A stretch of 39,444 nucleotides of DNA from Desulfobacteraceae bacterium. Lineage in GTDB: Bacteria; Desulfobacterota; Desulfobacteria; Desulfobacterales; ETH-SRB1. Positions 9,211 to 18,676 of this stretch are shown here, piece by piece. How positions within the stretch are numbered: the first letter of the stretch is position 1; each line of letters starts with the position of its first letter. The stretch lies in assembly GCA_013792055.1 (NCBI GenBank), contig VMSQ01000214.1:1-39444 (forward strand). The letters are read 5' to 3'. Under the pieces are notes generated by a model. It ran no database searches. It was not told the origin of the DNA and saw only the letters and a program-made list of their open reading frames with translations. The translations under genes were made by a program, and so were the position numbers.

Positions 9211-10161
9211 CTATTTCCCAGTCATTAAATCTTTAATTGATTGTTTGACCAAGCTAATCGCCTCAGGATGTCTCATTACCAGAATATTAGCTCCGGCAAG
9301 GAGTACACACTGAGCCGTTAAGGCCTCCATTAATATCCCTCTTTTACCCAGATCTCCCAATAACGGTGCTTCGGCTTCAGTTACTTTTACTTCTTTCGTT
9401 TTCCAAACTTCTTTTGCGAGATTAGAAATAATCGGGAACTGAAGTCTTTCATCTTCCTGAACCAGCGCTGCCATCCGAATTCGTTCCATTACACTGTAAC
9501 AATATTCAAGTCCATATCCCAGAGCACCGGTAGAAGGATCAATAATAATCTTTTCATCCGGCACATTTAAATTTCCTAAAAGTATATTGAGCTGTTTGGC
9601 AAGATTAATGTCGATCGGTGTTGATGCAACCACAGTATGCTTATAGGCTATTGCCGCTGCCCCAATCGCCCGATAGTTGCCCTCCACAACAGGACCTATA
9701 ATCAGGTTTTTACCTTCGCAAACTTCGCAAACCGCCTTCAATACCTCTGTATCCTTTTCGACATTTGCACATCCCCACACAATCAGTGGGACTTCCACTG
9801 CATCAGCGACTTTTTTAGTGATCTTAGCAGCCTCGTCAGCTGAAATATCCTTATCATTGGGATCGGTGCTGGCCAGTTGCAATGCAATCATTTCCGCCCC
9901 ATATGTGTCAATGCACTTACGAGCCCATGCAACAGGATCCTTAATAACATCAGCAAACGGTTCCAATGCTGTATCGGACCAGTCCTCTGGTTCACTGTCA
10001 TAAACCTCCATTGCTATCTTCGGAGTATAAGGCATTTCACCTTCAAAAAGATGAAACGAATAACACGATTCACCGCCAACAGTAACTGTGCTTCCTTCCC
10101 GTCCCAGCGGAATTTCTCTTATCTTCCCAGTGTAAGATACTTTTGGTACCTCAAAAGCCAT
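9211..10161 (-). CDS. acsD: Corrinoid/iron-sulfur protein small (delta) subunit
   Basis: 316 aa AcsD/CdhD-like TIM barrel; adjacent to acsB and acsC. Confidence 0.92.
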   Translation of the reverse strand: MAFEVPKVSYTGKIREIPLGREGSTVTVGGESCYSFHLFEGEMPYTPKIAMEVYDSEPEDWSDTALEPFADVIKDPVAWARKCIDTYGAEMIALQLASTDPNDKDISADEAAKITKKVADAVEVPLIVWGCANVEKDTEVLKAVCEVCEGKNLIIGPVVEGNYRAIGAAAIAYKHTVVASTPIDINLAKQLNILLGNLNVPDEKIIIDPSTGALGYGLEYCYSVMERIRMAALVQEDERLQFPIISNLAKEVWKTKEVKVTEAEAPLLGDLGKRGILMEALTAQCVLLAGANILVMRHPEAISLVKQSIKDLMTGK

Positions 10162-10174
10162 TATTCTTTCCTCC

Positions 10175-11050
10175 TTATATACCTGCTTGATCCAATACAG
10201 CAGGAATCATTTTCTCCCAGCCAAGTGCCATAATATGTACGCCCTGGCATAGATTTTTCAGTCTTTTTACTATACGAGCTGCAATCTCAACTGATTTTTT
10301 AACTTTATCTTTTGTATCTGTCATTTCTTTTATCAAAGGAATAGGCACAAAGACTCCTGCCACATTCTTGTTCATGAACCTTGCCATACCTGCTGATTTC
10401 AGCAATATGACTCCGCCTATAATCGGGACTTTAAACCCCTCTACCCGCCTTATAAACTTCTCAAAAAGATCTATATCATAAACCGCCTGAGTTTGAAAGA
10501 ACTTGGCACCCGCCTCAATCTTTTTCTCCATCTTCATAATCTGCAAATCCAGAGCTGCTTCGTTGTCTGCTCCTGGGTTAACCACCGCTCCAGGGAGAAA
10601 CTCGGGAGCCCCTTTCAATTCGTTCCCTGCCATATCATAACCGGAATTCAGTTTGCCAATCATTTCCAGAAGCGAGACAGAATCAAGATCAAAAACCGGT
10701 TTTGCATGAGGATGGTCGCCCATAGTCGGGTGGTCACCTGTTAAGGCAAGCACATTTCTAATCCCAAGGACCCAAGCACTCAGGAGATCTGATTGAAGGG
10801 CCAGGCGATTCCGGTCCCTTCCGGTCATCTGGAAAATGGGATCGATACCCATATCGGTCAATAAATGAGAAAAAGCCATGGAGCCAAGGCGCATTACCGA
10901 ACTCTGCAAATCCGTGACATTGATGGCATCCACCCGATCTTTGATAATATCTGCAGCTTTCAATAAATGCTCTACATCAGTTCCCTTGCCGGGTCCAACT
11001 TCAGCAGTCACCAGAAATTTCCCTGATTCTAGGCTTTCTCTAAAACTCAT
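10175..11050 (-). CDS. metF: Methylenetetrahydrofolate reductase, MetF family (copy 1)
   Basis: 291 aa; FLVTAEVGPGKGTD, NVTDLQSSVMRLGS, RDRNRLALQSDLL, ALTGDHP, FFQTQAVYD motifs. Confidence 0.9.
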   Translation of the reverse strand: MSFRESLESGKFLVTAEVGPGKGTDVEHLLKAADIIKDRVDAINVTDLQSSVMRLGSMAFSHLLTDMGIDPIFQMTGRDRNRLALQSDLLSAWVLGIRNVLALTGDHPTMGDHPHAKPVFDLDSVSLLEMIGKLNSGYDMAGNELKGAPEFLPGAVVNPGADNEAALDLQIMKMEKKIEAGAKFFQTQAVYDIDLFEKFIRRVEGFKVPIIGGVILLKSAGMARFMNKNVAGVFVPIPLIKEMTDTKDKVKKSVEIAARIVKRLKNLCQGVHIMALGWEKMIPAVLDQAGI

Positions 11051-11082
11051 AGTCGCACCCTTACAGTAACAGTAGCCATAAC

Positions 11083-11760
11083 TTATGTGGTCTCAACCTC
11101 CCGCAAATCTTCTCTTACCACTCTGCCTGGATGAACTGGCCAGTCCTTCACCTGCGGCTTCTGTTTCAGATAATGCAACCTGTTCAATCGTTTGAGAGCA
11201 TGGTAGATCTCCTGCCAGGCACAGGGTTGATCTTTTGAGACTTCGCATTTCCCCTCAGAAGCCCCACCACATGGTCCGTTCAGAAGTCCCTTGGCACAAA
11301 GAGTCACGGGACAGATACCTGCTGTTCTCCCTAAAACGCAGTCTCCACAGGCTAAACATGCCTCTGTCCAAACACCATGTTCTTCCGCTATCCCTGTAAA
11401 GTTTGTGTTCAATGCGGGTAGTACAAGCTTATCAGGAAATAATTTTGCTACAGTTTGGACGCCAGCTCCGCAGGCCATAGATAGAACAACATCATATTGA
11501 TTGGCCATCTTCTCCAAGATGGGTCTAATGCTTTCCGGTTCACACTGCAATTCTGTTGAAGCTTCGATAGTTATGACTTTCCTCCCTTTCTGTTTTCTGT
11601 CCATGCGGATAAGGGTTGATAATGTTTTCACCTCTTTAGGTCCTCCGGCACAACAGACTGTTACACAGCCTTTGCATCCTAGAACAAGGATCCTCTCAAA
11701 ATCTTCAATCATTCCCAAGAGCTCTTCCATTGGTTTTCTTTCGCCTACTATCATATGCAC
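11083..11760 (-). CDS. metV: MetV-like methylene-THF reductase C-terminal Fe-S/Zn protein (copy 1)
   Basis: 225 aa; LGCKGCVTVCCAGG, ACLACGDCVLGRTAGICPVTLCAKGLLNGPCGG, SEGKCEV motifs (MTHFR_C-like). Confidence 0.85.
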   Translation of the reverse strand: MHMIVGERKPMEELLGMIEDFERILVLGCKGCVTVCCAGGPKEVKTLSTLIRMDRKQKGRKVITIEASTELQCEPESIRPILEKMANQYDVVLSMACGAGVQTVAKLFPDKLVLPALNTNFTGIAEEHGVWTEACLACGDCVLGRTAGICPVTLCAKGLLNGPCGGASEGKCEVSKDQPCAWQEIYHALKRLNRLHYLKQKPQVKDWPVHPGRVVREDLREVETT

Positions 11761-11764
11761 CTCT

Positions 11765-12184
11765 CTAGGATCTGCTCTTGTTCAAAGGGCTATGGCCTAT
11801 TTTCTTTATAGCTTCTGTCATTTCTAAGGCCACATTAGCAAACTTGGTTCCTTCGGCGGCTGACATAAAATACATCTGCACCCGCTCAGGTTCTATATTT
11901 ATCTCGCTTAGCAAATCTTTCACGTACTGAACCCTTTTCTCGGCCTTATAATTGCCTCTGATAAAATGACACGTCCCTTTCAAACATCCAGCCACATATA
12001 CACCATCCGAACCATCTTCTAAAGCCATGAGGATATGATTAACGCTTACTCTACCCGTACATGGCACCTTGATAATCCTGATGTTTGGAGGATACTGAAT
12101 CCTTGATGACCCAGCCAGATCAGCGGCCGCATAACTGCAGTAATGACAACTAAACACAGCGATAAGAGGTTCAAAGTTGTCCAT
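11765..12184 (-). CDS. MvhD-like [2Fe-2S] electron-transfer protein (copy 1)
   Basis: 139 aa; VFSCHYCSYAAADLAG, VPCTGRVS, VAGCLKGTCHF motifs. Confidence 0.88.
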   Translation of the reverse strand: MDNFEPLIAVFSCHYCSYAAADLAGSSRIQYPPNIRIIKVPCTGRVSVNHILMALEDGSDGVYVAGCLKGTCHFIRGNYKAEKRVQYVKDLLSEINIEPERVQMYFMSAAEGTKFANVALEMTEAIKKIGHSPLNKSRS

Positions 12185-12202
12185 TAACCCTGCTCCTGAT
12201 CC

Positions 12203-13876
12203 CTATGATGCAAGCAATGCTTCACATGCTGCCATGATCTGCTTGTCGCTAATATATTTAAATTCGATGGCCTCAGCCGGACACTCGGCAACGCAGATAC
12301 CACACCCCTGGCATTGCATAGGCTCTATTTCAGCCCTGCCCCGTTCATTTATATAAGGAACATTATATGGACAGACCTTGATACAGGTAAAACAAGTGGA
12401 ACACAATTCTTCTTGAACAGAAGCGACCGTACCCACCCTTTCAATGGTATCATGCGATAGAGTAATACATGCCCGTGACGCGGCTCCTAATGCTTGACAA
12501 GTAGCCTCACGGACAGTTGCCGGATAACGGGCATTGCCGCACAAATAGATGCCATTGAAAGCAAAATCCAGGGGACTAAGCTTGGCATGTGCTTCCAAAA
12601 AGAATTTATTTCCATTGATTGGGACCTTCAGTATTCTTGAAATACTCTCAGCATCATCGTGAGCCACAATAGGTGTTGAAAGCACCACCAGGTCTGCCGG
12701 CAAAAAAATTTCCTTGCCCATTGCAGGATGATAGATTTTCACTTTGCCATTTTCAACAACAGGTGGGGTATCCGGCCTATACCTGATAAACCTGACACCC
12801 GCTTCTCTGGCCTTAAGTAAAAGTGCTTCGTTTTCCACTCCATAGGCCTGGATATCGCGAAACAGAACGAAAATCTTAGCGTCTTTAATAATATCTTTTA
12901 AATAAAGGCAGTTCTTGATAGCTACCATGCAACAGATGCGGGAACAATAGTTGCGCTCAGGAATGCGGGCACCTGCGCATTGGATCATCACGATACTCTT
13001 GGCCTCAATGTCTCTTTTTTTTAATTTTATCTCAAGTTCAGACTGGGTGATTACATTTTTCCCATCATAGTTGAACAGGCCCTCAGGCCTCAAGGGAATA
13101 CCACCGGTAGCCACTATAATAACTCCGACTTTGCAGGTATAGGAGTCATTGCCACATGAAAATCTTACTGAGAAATTTCCCACATAGCCCGTAACTTCTT
13201 CAAGTATAGCGGAAGTAAAATATTTAATGCGTTTATTCTTCTTGATGGCCGCAATCTTTTCTTCGATCAACTCAGAGGCAGCTACGTTAGCAGGGGCTAT
13301 CTTGTGTAGATGCCTTAACAGGCCGCCCATGTTTTCCTCTTTTTCTATAAGAATAACCTCAAAGCCTTGATCGGCTAATGCCAACGCTGACGTCATGCCT
13401 GCAATCCCAGATCCAATAACCAAAGTAAGGGGTTCGACCTTTGATTTAAATGTCTCAATCGGTTCCAAAAAAGCAGCCTTGGCAACCGCCATCCGAATAA
13501 GGTCTCCGGCTTTAGCCTGGGCAGCATCCTTGTTGTGCCTGTGCACCCAGGAGCAATGCTCCCGAATATTGACCATTTCAAACAGAAAGGGATTAATACC
13601 TGCCTCCTTGCATGAGGCCCTGAACAGGGGCTCGTGGGTACGGGGCGTACAGGCAGCCACGACAACCCGGTTCAAGTTATTATCTTTGACAGCTTTCTTT
13701 ATTGCGGATGTGCCTGTTTCAGCACAAGTAAACAGATTGGCCTGTGCTGTTACCACATTTGGTAAAGCTTTGGCGTACTCACATAAGCCTTTAATGTCAA
13801 GAACGCCGGCGATATTGATGCCGCAGTGACAAATAAAGACCCCTATTCTAAGTTCTGTGTTCACTTTATTTTCCAC
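12203..13876 (-). CDS. HdrA-like flavoprotein, C-terminal half (split HdrA)
   Basis: 557 aa; GVFICHCGINIAGV..CTPRTHEPLF, FAD Rossmann GSGIAGMTSALALADQGF, QCAGARIPERNYCSRICCM, two C-terminal [4Fe-4S] motifs; likely GTG start. Confidence 0.85.
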   Translation of the reverse strand: MENKVNTELRIGVFICHCGINIAGVLDIKGLCEYAKALPNVVTAQANLFTCAETGTSAIKKAVKDNNLNRVVVAACTPRTHEPLFRASCKEAGINPFLFEMVNIREHCSWVHRHNKDAAQAKAGDLIRMAVAKAAFLEPIETFKSKVEPLTLVIGSGIAGMTSALALADQGFEVILIEKEENMGGLLRHLHKIAPANVAASELIEEKIAAIKKNKRIKYFTSAILEEVTGYVGNFSVRFSCGNDSYTCKVGVIIVATGGIPLRPEGLFNYDGKNVITQSELEIKLKKRDIEAKSIVMIQCAGARIPERNYCSRICCMVAIKNCLYLKDIIKDAKIFVLFRDIQAYGVENEALLLKAREAGVRFIRYRPDTPPVVENGKVKIYHPAMGKEIFLPADLVVLSTPIVAHDDAESISRILKVPINGNKFFLEAHAKLSPLDFAFNGIYLCGNARYPATVREATCQALGAASRACITLSHDTIERVGTVASVQEELCSTCFTCIKVCPYNVPYINERGRAEIEPMQCQGCGICVAECPAEAIEFKYISDKQIMAACEALLAS

Positions 13877-13896
13877 ATAATTAAAATTGCGCAGTT

Positions 13897-15351
13897 TTAT
13901 CCCAGCCCCTTCACGGTCTGGGCGGCCATTGAAGCAGCCGCACTTGCCATGGACACTGATGAAGGTATATCCATCGGCCCATTAGCACAACCACATACAA
14001 AGATACCTTTGGCAGAAGTAGTGGTCGGTTTATTCGGATCTGTTTTAACAAAACCGCTTTGATCTGAATCAAAACCCATGATGTTAGCCAATTTTTCAAT
14101 ACCTTTGCTCGGCACACAGGCCGTTGCCAACACAATCAGATCAAAGGGAAGCTTTTTAACTTTTCGTGCATCCATATCTTCACACCATATAACAGGTCTG
14201 CCGTGGTCATCCTGGTTTATCTCCGCGACCCGGCCACGAACGAATTGGATGCCATACTCCGCCCCCCCCCTCAGGAAATATTCATGAAATTCTTTTCCAT
14301 AAGCTCTCATATCTGTAAAGAATATAGTAGACCTGATTTCTGAACCATGCTCCGTGGAAACAATAGCCTCCTTGACCGAGTGCATGCAACCATAACTACA
14401 GCAATGAGCGTTATATCTAAGATCACGAGAGCCTACGCACTGGACGAACGCGATGTCTTTGACATCACCCAACGCCGCTTCCTTGGCTTTTAAACCTGAT
14501 AGTCTTTCATCCAATGCTGCCAAAGTTTTGCGAGCTTCGTCAGTGGACCCCTGGTTTTTCTTCTCCAGGCTCTTTAACCGTGCCTTGGCCTTCTTGATTT
14601 TCTTTTCCGTTTGTTTGATTTCAGCTTTGATATTCAGGCTGGATGGACGTTCCAGGTGTCCCCTTGTGGGTCCGCTCGCATTCAGGAGCCGTTCAAATTC
14701 CAAGGCCGTAATCACATCGGCAATAGTACCGTATCCATAAGATTTAATATCTGACGGGTCAAACACCTCGAAGCCTGTTGCCACGATAATGGCTCCCACG
14801 TTGAGCTCGAAAACAATGTCCTTCTGTTCGTAATCAATAGCCTCTGCTTCGCAAATCTTGGCACAAATTTTACATTTTTTGCCCTGAAAAACGCGGCAGA
14901 CACTATCATCAATAGTATATACGGAAGGGATACCTTGAGGAAAGTATTTGTAGATTGCCCTCCTTGTCCCCAAGCCCATATTGAATTGATCCGGAACAAT
15001 CACTGGACACTTCTCGGCACATAGACCACAGGCAGTACATTTGTCTTCATCAATATAGCGAGCCTTCTTTTTAATCTTTACCATGAAGTTACCAGCTTCT
15101 CCATCGACTGCTTCAACTTCTGAATAAGTCAATAAGTGGGTATTGGGATGCCGCTCTACCTCGAAAAGCTTCGGGCCCATAATACAGATAGAGCAGTCAT
15201 TGGTCGGAAAGGTCTTGTCCAGTTGTGCCATTTTCCCGCCAATACTTGGAAGACGTTCCAGCAGATAAACAGTTATGCCCTGATCCGCCAAATCCAGGCA
15301 CGCTTGTATCCCCGCGATACCACCGCCAATTACCAGAACGTCTTTACTCAT
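13897..15351 (-). CDS. HdrA-like flavoprotein, N-terminal half (split HdrA) with coiled-coil insertion
   Basis: 484 aa; VLVIGGGIAGIQACLDLADQG, CTACGLCAEKCP, QCVGSRDLRYNAHCCSYGCM; ends at a genuine TAA. Confidence 0.87.
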   Translation of the reverse strand: MSKDVLVIGGGIAGIQACLDLADQGITVYLLERLPSIGGKMAQLDKTFPTNDCSICIMGPKLFEVERHPNTHLLTYSEVEAVDGEAGNFMVKIKKKARYIDEDKCTACGLCAEKCPVIVPDQFNMGLGTRRAIYKYFPQGIPSVYTIDDSVCRVFQGKKCKICAKICEAEAIDYEQKDIVFELNVGAIIVATGFEVFDPSDIKSYGYGTIADVITALEFERLLNASGPTRGHLERPSSLNIKAEIKQTEKKIKKAKARLKSLEKKNQGSTDEARKTLAALDERLSGLKAKEAALGDVKDIAFVQCVGSRDLRYNAHCCSYGCMHSVKEAIVSTEHGSEIRSTIFFTDMRAYGKEFHEYFLRGGAEYGIQFVRGRVAEINQDDHGRPVIWCEDMDARKVKKLPFDLIVLATACVPSKGIEKLANIMGFDSDQSGFVKTDPNKPTTTSAKGIFVCGCANGPMDIPSSVSMASAAASMAAQTVKGLG

Positions 15352-15373
15352 ATGACCTCACCTAATGTCACTC

Positions 15374-16513
15374 CTAAATATTCATGGCCGAAGCCATCAC
15401 ATGAGTTAAGTCCTTAACTTCCATTTCTATATCGCTGGAAGATAAAGCACACGTAAAATGAATGTTACACTTTGGACAGGCAGTGATCAATGTATCTGCT
15501 CCTGTAGCTTTTGCCTCCTTAATTCTGTCCATTTGGATTTGCTTGGAATAACTGGAACAATTGGCCCAGCAACTTACCCCGCAGCAAACAGAACTTTCCC
15601 GGTTGCGCTCCATTTCCTTCAGTTTCATGCCTGGTATGCTGGCAATGATTTTCCGTGGAGCCTCGTAAATGCCGGCCATTCTTCCCAGCCTGCACGGGTC
15701 ATGATACGTCACTGTAGACTCAACAGGTGACAGATTAAAGGCATTGTTTGTGATTTTGTCGCTAATAAAATCATAAAAATGAATGATCTCAAAGTCTAAC
15801 TCTCCGAAATAAAGAGGATAATAAGTCTTAAAAGTAAGATATCCTTCAGGGCAACCAAATATAACTTTTTTACAACCACAGCGCTTTATCAATTCTATGT
15901 TGAAGGCTGCCAACTCCTTAAATAAATCCACATTGCCGTTCCATAGCATGTCGTGGCCGCAACAGCGTTCCTCATTTCTGACTACAGGATCGATCCCAAG
16001 TCTGTTGAGTATCTTTAACATACTGCCGGCAGAGCCAAGCGGAGAAACACCAAGTTCCCTGAAAACGACATCAAGATAAGGAAGACATCCTACAAACAGA
16101 AAGTACTCGCCCTCATCCTGAATCCTGCCGGCTTCCCGCGCCCAAGCGGTCTTGCTCTGTGGCATACCTGCAGTCTGCATTTGAACAAGGGTCTGAGTAA
16201 TCCCGTCGTGAGCATATCTGGTTTTGTTTCCAATCCTAAACGCTTCTTCGCGCACAGCTCTAACAAATTCAAGATATTCCACCTTGGAAGGGCACCTTTC
16301 AAGACAACGGGCGCATGTCAGGCATGACCAAATATCCTCCTCTCTCAAAGACTCTTCCTCCATGTCCAAATCAGCACTGAGGATAAGTCTTCCTATCATC
16401 TGTCGAGGTGAAAAACTAGGCAACACCCTTGAAACGGGACAACTCCCAGTACATATCCCGCAATCCTGGCATAAAGACACCCTGGTTTTTTTGATCAGCC
16501 CTTGAATACTCAT
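15374..16513 (-). CDS. HdrC-HdrB fusion (heterodisulfide reductase-like, CCG domains)
   Basis: 379 aa; CQDCGICTGSCPVSR and CLTCARCLERCPSKV ferredoxin motifs; RCCGHDMLWNG and SSVCCGVSCWANC CCG motifs; ATGA overlap with the upstream gene. Confidence 0.85.
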   Translation of the reverse strand: MSIQGLIKKTRVSLCQDCGICTGSCPVSRVLPSFSPRQMIGRLILSADLDMEEESLREEDIWSCLTCARCLERCPSKVEYLEFVRAVREEAFRIGNKTRYAHDGITQTLVQMQTAGMPQSKTAWAREAGRIQDEGEYFLFVGCLPYLDVVFRELGVSPLGSAGSMLKILNRLGIDPVVRNEERCCGHDMLWNGNVDLFKELAAFNIELIKRCGCKKVIFGCPEGYLTFKTYYPLYFGELDFEIIHFYDFISDKITNNAFNLSPVESTVTYHDPCRLGRMAGIYEAPRKIIASIPGMKLKEMERNRESSVCCGVSCWANCSSYSKQIQMDRIKEAKATGADTLITACPKCNIHFTCALSSSDIEMEVKDLTHVMASAMNI

Positions 16514-18621
16514 GCTGTTCCTGCGCCTTTTCTAAGAGGATTTGGTCCCAGTGACCTAATTCCCTCAATTGTCCTGGCCAACCACGACTCTTCAAAAAGC
16601 CCTTCCTTCGGCATTGTGTATAAGATCAAACGTTCTTCACCTAAGCCCAGGAGTTTAAGAATCTCTTTGGCTATTCCGCTCCGTTTTTCTATCAATGACC
16701 GGGTCCCAGGAAATGGAGGCTTTTCTTCGGGTGCTTCGGCCATCAAAATCCCGTCAGCTCCGAGTTGAAATGTTCGCAGCAAATCAGAGATACTGACCCT
16801 TTCCATACCAAATATCATTACGGGGACAACCTGTGGAAAGTCCCTGCCAAGAGCATCTAAATGATTAGAGGTGAAGTTGCCGTATTGAGAAAACAGGCCC
16901 ACTGTGAAAGAGTCGTCAATCTGTGATTGTCTGAGCCCCTTTTCAACCTCACAGACAATGTATCCTCTGGGACAAAGGTTTATATCGATAGCCTGCACCG
17001 GACATTCAGCGACACAGGTTCCGCATGCCTGACATTGAAAGATGTCAATATCCGCTCTCCCGTCCGCATCTACAGAAGGAATTTCCAGGGGGCAAACCTT
17101 TGCACAAGTACCGCACCCAATGCATAGCTCATGATTTAAACGTGCTCCCAGGTTGCAGTGAAGGCAACGTTGAGCTTCCTGGATGGCTTCAATTTCAGTA
17201 AAACCTGTCGCCACCTCATCAAAGTTAGGAAGTCTACTTTCTGCTGAAAGGGTTTGCGCCTTACACCTTGGCATGGACTTGGCCTTTTCCACTATACGCT
17301 CAGGGAGTCTTCGTGTCTCAGGCATTTCCGATTGCTTAGCCGTTGGCAACGATTCTCCCCTTAAAAAGAGATCTATGGAAATGGCGGCTTTTTTGCCGGC
17401 AGCAATGGCCTTGATGGCTGTGGCAGGCCCGGTCACTGCATCACCCCCGGCAAAAACCCCTGAAATTGGCATCTGCAAAGTTGTGGGGTCAGCTTTAAGA
17501 CCACCCCTTTCTGTCACAGCAATATTATCCATTTTAATAAAAGACAGGTCGGCAGCCTGACCGATTGCAACGATCACCGTATCAGCCTCTATCTCCGTGA
17601 GTTGCGTTTCATCATAGCGAGGACAAAAGGCGCCTTTTTCATCAAAAAGGCAGGTGCAAATCTTAAACTCTACACCGGAGAGCTTCCCGTTTTCTTCCAA
17701 AAATCTCTTCGGGCCATAGCAATTCAAAATGGCAATACCCTCTTCACGGGCTTCATCGATTTCAGAAACCGATGCAGGCATCTCCTCTTGTTTTTCAAGA
17801 CAAACCATTGAAACATCTTGTGCCCCTACCCGTAAAGCTGTCCTGGCTACATCGATAGCAACATTGCCCCCACCAATGACAATAACCCGTTTTCCTACAG
17901 CCACTGACTCTCCAAGAGCCACATGTCGCAAGAAGTCAACACCCTTCAGCACACCGGCAAGGTCTTCCCCTTCGACGTTTAACCTTCGGCTCAAGTGCAG
18001 ACCTGTTGCCAAAAAAACTGCATGATAGCCATCATCTTTAAGACTCTTAATTGTTATATCTTGTCCAAAGGTAACACCGGTCTTCATCTCAACACCAAGA
18101 TCTTCAATGGCTTTTATGTCTGCTGAAAGGATGTCCCTGGGGATTCTGTACCGAGGTATCCCAACGGCCATCATACCGCCAAGTAGAGGAAGTTTTTCAA
18201 AGATCGTAACATGGTGGCCAAGTAAAGCCAGATCATGAGCGGCTGAAAGAGCCGCAGGTCCAGAGCCAACTACTGCGACTTTGTATCCTGTTGATTTTTC
18301 GGGCAAGGTCACCTTATAATGGTTTGCCCATGGGCCGTCAGAGGCAAAGCGTTTCAAAGACGCTATAGAAATCGGTTCTTCTATCTGCCCGCGTTTGCAG
18401 GCTATTTCGCAGGGATGTACACATATACGGCCACAAACCCGTGGCAAAGGATTTAGTTTTCTTATTGAAGCAAATGCCTCTTCAAATCTTCTTTCAGCAA
18501 TGAACTGAACGTATTCCCGCGCATCGGTCAGAATAGGGCAGGCTATCTGACAAGGTGGAAAATCTTTATGCTCTGTATGAGTTGTATTATACATTTTACG
18601 ATTAATTACTTTCTTATGCAA
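16510..18621 (-). CDS. GltD/NfnB-like FAD-NAD(P) oxidoreductase + 2x[4Fe-4S] + C-terminal cysteine-free MvhD-like domain
   Basis: 703 aa; VVGSGPAALSAAHDLALLGHHV, IGGGNVAIDVARTALR, AGGDAVTGPATAIKAIAAGKKAA, CIGCGTCAKVCP, CQACGTCVAECP. Confidence 0.85.
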   Translation of the reverse strand: MHKKVINRKMYNTTHTEHKDFPPCQIACPILTDAREYVQFIAERRFEEAFASIRKLNPLPRVCGRICVHPCEIACKRGQIEEPISIASLKRFASDGPWANHYKVTLPEKSTGYKVAVVGSGPAALSAAHDLALLGHHVTIFEKLPLLGGMMAVGIPRYRIPRDILSADIKAIEDLGVEMKTGVTFGQDITIKSLKDDGYHAVFLATGLHLSRRLNVEGEDLAGVLKGVDFLRHVALGESVAVGKRVIVIGGGNVAIDVARTALRVGAQDVSMVCLEKQEEMPASVSEIDEAREEGIAILNCYGPKRFLEENGKLSGVEFKICTCLFDEKGAFCPRYDETQLTEIEADTVIVAIGQAADLSFIKMDNIAVTERGGLKADPTTLQMPISGVFAGGDAVTGPATAIKAIAAGKKAAISIDLFLRGESLPTAKQSEMPETRRLPERIVEKAKSMPRCKAQTLSAESRLPNFDEVATGFTEIEAIQEAQRCLHCNLGARLNHELCIGCGTCAKVCPLEIPSVDADGRADIDIFQCQACGTCVAECPVQAIDINLCPRGYIVCEVEKGLRQSQIDDSFTVGLFSQYGNFTSNHLDALGRDFPQVVPVMIFGMERVSISDLLRTFQLGADGILMAEAPEEKPPFPGTRSLIEKRSGIAKEILKLLGLGEERLILYTMPKEGLFEESWLARTIEGIRSLGPNPLRKGAGTA

Positions 18622-18676
18622 TTATACACAGAACCTTTTTCACCTCTTAACCAGCAGATGCTATCGCAATATTAGT

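Noticed and set aside
13876-13899. HdrA split as a selenocysteine readthrough or pseudogene
   Set aside because: The stop is TAA, not TGA, and both halves have complete recognisable domains with a plausible GTG start for the second; treated as a real split.
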